Assembly (NCBI GenBank): GCA_018398805.1
Contig: JAGFBZ010000911.1
Location: forward strand, 186,001 to 250,000
Reading direction: 5' to 3'
Length of the DNA: 64,000 bases
Source: Hirundichthys speculiger
Taxonomy: Eukaryota > Chordata > Actinopteri > Beloniformes > Exocoetidae
Shown here piece after piece: positions 46,201 through 55,200 of the stretch. The notes beneath the pieces are model-generated. The model had not been told where the DNA came from. It searched no databases and saw only the letters and a list, made by a program, of their open reading frames with translations. Positions within the stretch are counted from its first letter, which is position 1. The number at the start of each line of letters is the position of its first letter. A program made the position numbers and the translations under genes.

Positions 46201-49200
46201 CTCCAGTCCTGGAGGGTCGGTGTCCTGCAGGTCTTAGATGTTCCTCTGCTTCAGCACCTGATCCAAATGACTGGATCATTAACAGACCTGGATGACCAGC
46301 TGGTGCTGATCCAACCATCTGAATCAGGTCCACCGAAAGCAGGAGACATCTAAGACATGCAGGACAGCAACCAGTTTACAGCAGTATAAAAAACCAGTAT
46401 AAACCAGTGTATACCAGTATACACCAGTTTATTCCAGTATAAATCAGTTTATATCAGTATAAACCAGTATACACCAGGACACAGCAGTAGAAACCAGTTT
46501 ATATCGGTATAAACCAGTATACACAGTACACACCAGTATAAACCATCCATCCATTTTCTATACCCGTTTCATCCTTGAAGGGTCACGGGGCAGTATAAAC
46601 CAGTTTACACCAATATAAATAAACCAGTATAAACCAGTTTATAGCAGTTTACATCAGTATAAACCATTATAAACTCAGTAACAGAGGCTGTTTGTGTGTT
46701 TCAGGCTAAAGAAGCGATCCTGGAGATGGATTCAATCTGTGAGTTCAGACCAGTTCTGGTTCTGTTCAGGTCCTCGTTTACCTGGATGTTTACCTGGGAT
46801 GTTTACCTGTGGTTGTTTATTCATGGTTGTTTACCTGTGGTTGTGGTTGTTTACCTGCAGACCCGGCCCGTTACCGCCACAGTCCAGAGCGTCTGAAGAA
46901 GGCTCAGTCTGACGAGTTTCCTCCAGATGCTCATCAAGGTCGCCGACAGTCTGGTAATCACTCTCACTAACTAGATTATTGATCACTGCTGATTATTGAT
47001 CCAGTGAAAGTTGACATTGTTTGTTTTGTTTTGTGTTCAGAACCGACCAAACACGTCCTGAAGAGCAACAAAGGTAAAGAGACATTGTTGATGCATGTTT
47101 GATTGGAACACGTTCAGAGGTTGAGCTGCGTTCAGGAACAAGTTCACGCGTGGAGCTGCGTTCACCAGGAATACGTTCAGGCGTTGAGCTGCGTTCAACG
47201 CCTGAACATGGAGCTGCGTTCACCAGGAATACGTTCAGGCGTTGAGCTGCGTTCATCAGGAACATGTTCAAATGCTGAGCTGCATTCAGGAACAAATTCA
47301 GGCGTCGAGCTGCGTTCAGGAACAAGTTCAAACGTTGAGCTGCGTTTATCAGGAACACGTTCAGAGGTTGAGCTGCGTTCACCAGGAACAAGTTCAAACG
47401 TTGAGCTGCATTCAGGAACACGTTCAGAGGTTGAGCTGCGTTCATCAGGAACACGTTCAGAGGTTGAGCTGCGTTCAGCAGGAACACGTTCAAACGTTGA
47501 GTTGCATTCAGGAACACGTTCAGAGGTTGAGCTGCGTTCAGGAACATGTTCAGAGGTTGAGCTGCATTCAGGAACAAATTCAGGCGTCGAGCTGCGTTCA
47601 GGAACACGTTCAAACGAGCTGCATTCAGGAACAAGTTCATGCGTTAAGCTGCATACACCAGGAACACGTTCAAACGTTGAGCTGCGTTCAGGAACACATT
47701 CAGGCATTGAGCTGCGTTCAGGAACACGTTCAAACGTTGAGCTGCGTTCATCAGGAACACGTTCAAACGTTGAGCTGCGTTCATCAGGAACATGTTCAGA
47801 TGCTGAGCTGCATTCAGGAACAAATTCAGGCGTCGAGCTGTGTTCAGGAACACGTTCAAACGAGCTGCATTCAGGAACAAGTTCATGCGTTGAGCTCCAT
47901 ACACCAGGAACACGTTCAAACGTTGAGCTGCGTTCAGGAACACATTCAGGCGTTGAGCTGCGTTCATCAGGAACACGTTCAGAGGTTGAGCTGCGTTCAC
48001 CAGGAACACGTTCAAACGTTGAGCTGCATTCAGGAACACGTTCAGAGGTTGAGCTGCGTTCAGGAACATGTTCAGAGGTTGAGTTGCATTCATCAGGAAC
48101 ACATTCAGAGGTTGAGCTGCATTCAGGAACACGTTCAGACGTCGAGCTGCGTTCAGGAACACGTTCATGCGTTGAGCTGCGTTCACCAGGAACACGTTCA
48201 AATATTGAGCTGCATTCAGGAACATTAAACTATGTTTAGGAACATGTTCAAACGTTGAGCTGCGTTCATCAGGAACACGTTCAGAGGTTAAGCTGCGTTC
48301 ATCAGGAACACGTTCAGAGGTTGAGCTGTGTTCATCAGGAACACGTTCAGGCGTTGAGCTGCGTTCAGGAAGACATTCAAACGAGCTGCATTCAGGAACA
48401 AGTTCATGCGTTGAGCTGCGTTCACCAGGACCACGTTCAGGCGTTGAGCTGCGTTCATCAGGAACACGTTCAGGCGTTGAGCTGCGTTCACCAGGACTAC
48501 GTTCAGACTTTAAACTGTGTTCAGGAACAGGTACAGACGTTAAGCCGCGTTCAGGAACATGTTCAGACGTTGAGCCGCGTTCACCAGGAACATGTTCAGG
48601 TGTTGAGTTGCGTTCAGAAACACGTTCAGATGTTGAGCCGCGTTCAGGAACACGTTCAAAGGTTCAGCTGTGTTCACCAGGAACAGGTTCAGGCGTTGAG
48701 CTGCGTTCACCAGGACTACGTTCAGACTTTAAACTGTGTTCAGGAACAGGTACAGACGTTAAGCCGCGTTCAGGAACATGTTCAGACGTTGAGCCGCGTT
48801 CACCAGGAACATGTTCAGGTGTTGAGTTGCGTTCAGAAACACGTTCAGATGTTGAGCCGCGTTCAGGAACACGTTCAGAGGTTCAGCTGTGTTCACCAGG
48901 AACAGGTTCAGGCGTTGAGCTGCGTTCAGGAAAACGTTCAGAGGTTGAGCTGCGTTCAGGAACACGTTCAGAGGTTCAGCTGTGTTCACCAGGAACAGGT
49001 TCAGGCGTTGAGCTGCGTTCAGGAAAACGTTTAGAGGTTGAGCTGCGTTCAGGAACACGTTCAGGCATTGAGCTGCGTTTAGGACTCCCACATCTGCTAA
49101 AACCTGTGAGGTAGACTTAAGGAGGCGGAGATTTGTCCTAGGCATCCTAACTGAGTTCATATTGTCACACGTGATCATCTGAAATTATCATTTCTTTCTA

Positions 49201-52200
49201 AATGTTTAATCCGGATGAAACCAGCAGCTGATGCACGTTAATGAATTCATGTTCTCCATGTTCACTCTGACATGTGCTGACATGCCTCCTGCTCTTCTTC
49301 TACAGTGGTATCTCCAGCTGACCTCTCAGCTCCTCTTGAGGTAAGAAACTGTTGTTGCTGCAGCTTCATGTTCAACCCACATGTCGATGTCGGTGTCAGC
49401 TATGATGATCAGAGTTGTCTAAAGAACAGCCACACACGTAAACTAGATCCTGGTTTTGAGTCTCAGACCTTCATGCTTGTGAAAGGTTTTCATGACAACC
49501 ACTCTGATGTATTTGGATCTTCCTGAGTCATTCTGCTTTCAAACTGCTTGAAACGGTCTGATGTTTGACTGTTTGTGGATGGAAACCAAAGATCATAAAA
49601 AGAACTGGACACACTTCTGTTAGGAACCTGCAGGTTTCTGAAGGCTGGTTTTGTCCTGGAAGCTTTGGCCAACATCTGGAGGAGCTGAGTCCACCCAAAC
49701 AGCAGATAATCCAGAGATGAGCAGAATGATAAAGATCATTCAGATCAGTTATTGTCTGCAGGGCGTTGACGTGATGCTGCTGGGGCATTAGTCAGTTACT
49801 TACGTGGGAGAGTAACAGTCTCACAGTTACTCCTGGTCTGATCTGGTCTGGCCTTTCCTGGTCTGGTCTGGCCTGGTCTCTCCTGGCCTGTCCTATTCTG
49901 GTCTGGCCTGGTCTGTCCTGGCCTGTCCTGGTCTGGTCTGGTCTATCCTGGCCTGGATTGGCCTGGCCTGTCCTGGCCTGGACTGGCCTGGCCTGTCCTG
50001 TCCTGGTCTGGCCTGACCTGGTCTGGCCTGACCTGGTCTGGTCTGGCCTGGTCTGGTCTGGCCTGTCCTATCCTGGCCTGACCTGGTTTGGCCTGGTCTG
50101 TCCTGGCCTGTCCTATCCTGGCCTGTCCTGTCCTGGTCTGGTCTGTCCTGGTATGGCCTCTCCTGGTATGGTATGGTCTGTCCTGGCCTGTCCTATCCTG
50201 GCCTTTCCTGGTCTGTCCTGGCCTGTCCTGGCCTGTCCTGGCCTATCTTGGCCTGTCCTGGGCTGTCCTGGTCTCTCTTGGTCTGTCCTGGCCTGTCCTG
50301 GCCTGTCCTGGTCTGGTCTGGCCTGGTCTCTCCTGGTCTGTCCTAACCTGTCCTGGTCTGGTCTGGCCTGGTCTGGTCTGGCCTGTTATATCCTGGTCTG
50401 GTCTGTCCTGGCCTGGCCTGTCCTGGTCTCTCCTGGCCTGTCCTGGTCTGTCCTGGTATAGCCTGTCCTGGTATGGCATGGTCTGTCCTGACCTGTCCTG
50501 TCCTGGTCTCTCTTGGTCTGTCCTGGCCTGTCCTGGTCTGTCCTGGTTTCTCCTGGTCTGTCCTGGTCAGGTTATTGTCCACCGTGATGCAGTGAGGGTC
50601 TAGACTAGAGGTCACATCATCACCATGGTTGTCAGAGTTCTCACCAGTTCCTGGAATCTACCATGGTGTTAAGACCCTGTTTCTAGTCAGAACAAACCTG
50701 CTCATATTTGAATTTTAAAAAGTAGATTCTTGGAGTCTTGGAACTTGGACTTCTGGTTCAAGATGGTTGAAGGTAAACAGAGGTAGGTAGACAGGTGAAG
50801 GTAGACAGAGGTAGGTAGACAGAGGTAGGTAGACAGGTGAAGGTAGACAGAGGTAGGTAGACAGGTGAAGGTAGACAGAGGTAGGTAAACAGGTGAAGGT
50901 AAACAGAGGTAGGTAGACAGGTGAAGGTAGACAGAGGTAGGTAGACAGGTGAAGGTAGACAGAGGTAGGTAGACAGCTGAAGGTAGATGGGTGAAGGTAA
51001 ACAGAGGTAGTAGACAGGTGAAGGTAGACAGAAGTAGGTAGACAGGTGTTGGTAAATGGTTGAAGGTAGACAGGTGTTGGTAGACGGTTGAAGGTAGACA
51101 GGTGAAGGTAGACGGTTAAAGGTAGACGGTGTTGGTAGACGGTTGAAGGTAGACAGAGGTAGGTAGACGGTTGAAGGTTGACAGAGGTAGGTAGACTGGT
51201 GAAGGTGGACGAGTGAAGGTAGACGGGTGAAGGTGGACAGGTAAAGGTAGACAGGTGTTGGTACCGGTTGGTTGTTGTTGGTTGATCGCAGCAGAACCAG
51301 AACCAGGATGATCAGTGGTTGGTTTCCGTAGCGCTCAGACATGGATGGTGAGTTGGTGCCGGCCGTCAGCAGCAGCACTCTGGAGTCCAGCACCCTGGGT
51401 GAGTCCGAGGTGGACTGGCTGGCCCGTGAGGAGGAGCTGGAGGAGGAGCTCCGCAGCAGGAAAGACTCACTGGAGCGGCTGATGGGCAGCGAGGAGGAGG
51501 AGGAGCTTCTGCTGGAGGACGAGCAGGTAGACGACTTCGCCAGCTCCGTGCTGGCGGCCATCTCCTGCTGGCAGAGCACCATCCAGGCCTTCCTTTCCTC
51601 CACGGGGACGGTGAGGCTTTCTGCTGCTGGCCCAGTCTGCGTCACCGCTGCTTCGCCCGCTGTAACAGGCTAACGGCTAACGGGCGTCATGCTGGGCACG
51701 CCGCAGCGCTTGATCATGGCTGTGTGGGTGGTACTAACATGACAGTTGAGACATCAGACACCTGAACTTCCGCTTCAAGGAACATCTGCAGACGTTCTTC
51801 AAAGACACTCATGTGCAAAAGTTAGCTGTCGCAGAGAAGTTCATGGTCCTCAAACCATCATCCCTCCACCACCGTGCTTCAGAGGGTCTGAGGTGGTCCT
51901 GCTGGTCTCCTCCAACATGGATCTGGTCTCTGGTCTCAACTGTCCAGAGGACGTTGCTCCAGAAGTCTTCTGGTTTGTTTAGAAGCAGTGGACCTCAGTC
52001 CTGCCCATGTTCTCCTTTCTCCTGGAAACTCTTCCAGACAAACCGTACTGGTTCAGTCTTCTGCCTGTGACGTCCTGGACTGGAATGTCTCCAGACCAGT
52101 CTCCAGCACCATCACATGCAGAAGTGTCCCTGGGCAGGACACTGAAGCCCAGATTATCCCCACTGCTCCAACCAGAGAAGATATCTGATCCAGATGTGGA

Positions 52201-55200
52201 GGATACCAACACCAAGTTAATGATCAGATCACAGTGAAGGGGAGGAAGCTGGAAGGAGGATCTGCTGAGACCTGGAGGCTCTGAGATCCAGCTGCTGGTC
52301 TCCTGGAGGCTCTGAGATGGAGCCGCTGGTCTCCTGGAGTAGATCTGCTGGAAGACTGTCCTGAATGTCCAGATGGTTTCTGAACGGATTTAGAACCTTC
52401 TCCAGACTGACGTGCAGCGACGGTGGCTTCTCTAAGACCATCGCTGATGTCTTTTACTCTTAGTAGCTGACTTTTGCACATGACTGTTTATTTCAGTCCA
52501 TTATTGTTTTTTGCTGAGGGTGGCAGCCTAACAACCATGTCTAATATCCTTCAGACAGCTTTTATGGCCTTTTAGTTCTGGTTTTTAGAAGCTTCGGTCT
52601 GAGTTTACTGCTGGAGCCTCGAAGGAAACCTGCACCAGCGATTGCAGCTGCAGTTTGGTTGGTTTGGTTTGGTTTGGTTTGGTTTTCCTGCCGCAGGATC
52701 ATCACTGGACTCTTGTTCTGGGTCGAGCAGTAAAGTCGCTGAGAACACATCTGTCTCTGGAGACGTTTCTAAACATCCAGATGTAAATATTTGATGACTG
52801 CAGATGTCAGAGATCAGTGTCTTGTGCTCTGTCATCCTACCACATCTAAGAATAGTAACGACAAGCGTCCAGATGTTAACTGAAAAGCAGCTCTTCATCT
52901 GTTTGACTTGAGGGGCCACATCTGGATGTTGAGTCCAACAAGGAAGTAACTGCAGTTCCTCTCCTGACCAGTAGGGGGTTCCACAGCTGGAACGTACCTT
53001 CATGTCAACTGCAACTTACTTCCGACTTCCGTCAGACTATAAAGTCAGATGTAGCTCCTTGGTTGACATGCTCACTTCAGGTGTGTTCAGGTGTTCTTCA
53101 GCTGGACCTAACCTCAGTGACCCCTCACAGACACCTGAACACACCTGAACACACCTGAAGTTAGTGTGGGTTAGGGGGGTTCAGGTGTTCTGCTTCAGGT
53201 GGACCTAACCTCAGTGAAAACAACTGACACCTGAACACACCTGAAGTCAGTGTGGGTTAGGGCGGTTCAGGTGTTCTTCAGCTGGACCTGTCCTCAGTGG
53301 ACTAACTACAGACACCTGAACACACCTGAACACCCCTGAAAACACCTGAACACACCTGAGCACACCTGAAGTTAGTGTGGGTTAGAGGGGTTCAGGTGTT
53401 CTGCTTCAGGTGGACCTAACCTCAGTGACCCATCACAGACACCTGAACACACCTGAAGTTAATCTGGGTTAGGGGGGTTCAGGTGTTCTGCTTCAGGTGG
53501 ACCTAACCTCAGTGAAAACCACTGACACCTGAACACACCTGAAATTAGTGTGGGTTAAGGGGGGTTCAGTTGTTCTTCAGATGGACCTGTCCTCAGTGAC
53601 CAACCACAGACACCTGAACACACCTGAACACCCCTGAAAACACCTGAACACACCTGAAATGGTGTGGGTTAGGGGGGTTCAGGTGTTCTTCAGCTGGACC
53701 TGTCCTCAGTGACCCACCACTGACACCTGAACACACCTGGACACACCTGAAAACACCTGAACACACCTGAAATGAGTGTGGGTTAGGGGGGTTCAGGTGT
53801 TCTTCAGCTGGACCTGTCCTCAGTGACCCACCACAGATGCCTGAACACACCTGAAGTTAGTGTGGGTTAGGGGGGTTCAGGTGTTCTTCAGGTGGACCTG
53901 TCCTCAGTGACCCACCACTGACACCTGAACACACCTGGAAACACCTGAAAACACCTGAACACACCTGAAATGAGTGTGGGTTAGGGGGGTTCAGGTGTTC
54001 TTCAGCTGGACCTGTCCTCAGTGACCCACCACAGATGCCTGAACACACCTGAAGTTAGTGTGGGTTAGGGGGGTTCAGGTGTTCTTCAGGTGGACCTGTC
54101 CTCAGTGACCCACCACTGACACCTGAACACACCTGAAGTTAGTGTGGGTTAGGGGGATTCAGGTGTTCTTTAGGTGGACCTGTCCTCAGTGACCCACCAC
54201 TCACACCTGAAAACACCTGAACACACCTGAAGTTAGTGTGGGTTAGGGGGGTTCAGGTGTTCTTCAGGTGGACCTGTCCTCAGTGACCCACCACAGACTG
54301 GCCCATTTCATTCAATCAACCAGATGTTTTGTTGCTTCTTCGTTTCATCTTGTCTACATTATTCTTTTAAGTGTCTGTGAAGTTTTGTCATTTCCTTTTT
54401 GAACTTGAAGACATCATCATGGTGAGAGTGATGCTGATGAACACATGATGGATCTCTGACTGTGGTCCTTTGGTCTTACCTGGAGCTTCTGGTTACATTT
54501 ATGTTTTATCTGGTGGTAAATCTGTTTCTACGTCTTGTTCTTGGTTGAAGGAGGTGGAGAGAGGTGGTGTTTCCTCAAGCAGAGAGAATGGTCGGCTCTT
54601 TGAAGAAGACGAGCCAGGAGGAACAGAAGGAACACCTGAGCAGGTAAACTTCATCCAGCGTCAGTTCCTCACAGATAATGAACTGATTGGCTCGTTGTCA
54701 TGACATCACTTCCTGTCCAGACACTCTTCCATCGATGTGTCATGTTTGACATTATGTTGTTCCTGAAAGGAAAACAGCAGTAACTTGATAATCTGTGCAG
54801 TTGTCCCGACTGCTCTACTGGATGATCCTGGTCTGATCTCCAGTCCTGGACCACCTGATCTCCAGTCCTGGACCAGCTGATCTCCAGTCTTGGACCGGCT
54901 GATCATCAGTCCTGGACCGGCTGATCTCCAGCCCTGGACCGGCTGATCTCCAGTCCTGGAGCAGCTGATCTCCATTCCTGGACCACCTGATCTCCAGTAT
55001 TTTGAAATAAAATAACATGATCATAACACGCAGACCAGCCCCCAATCATGGCCCCTTCACCGCCGTGCTTCATCATCTCCTGCCGTGTTTGTAGGATTTC
55101 ATGTTTTGGCTCATCACTCTGTTTTCCCGCCATATTTATTTGTCTTCTACTTGATTTTTCTTGACAGCCGTCTTCAGATGATCTGCAACAGGAGAAGACA

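Noticed and set aside
47103..49114. Frames of 378, 328 and 259 codons resembling repeat surface proteins
   Set aside because: 30-bp minisatellite within a plekhg3 intron, open in several frames of both strands.
50758..51645. 295-codon minus-strand frame with Ser-rich start and Tyr-Leu-Pro repeats
   Set aside because: Antisense shadow of the real plus-strand exon 51332-51610 joined to a minisatellite.
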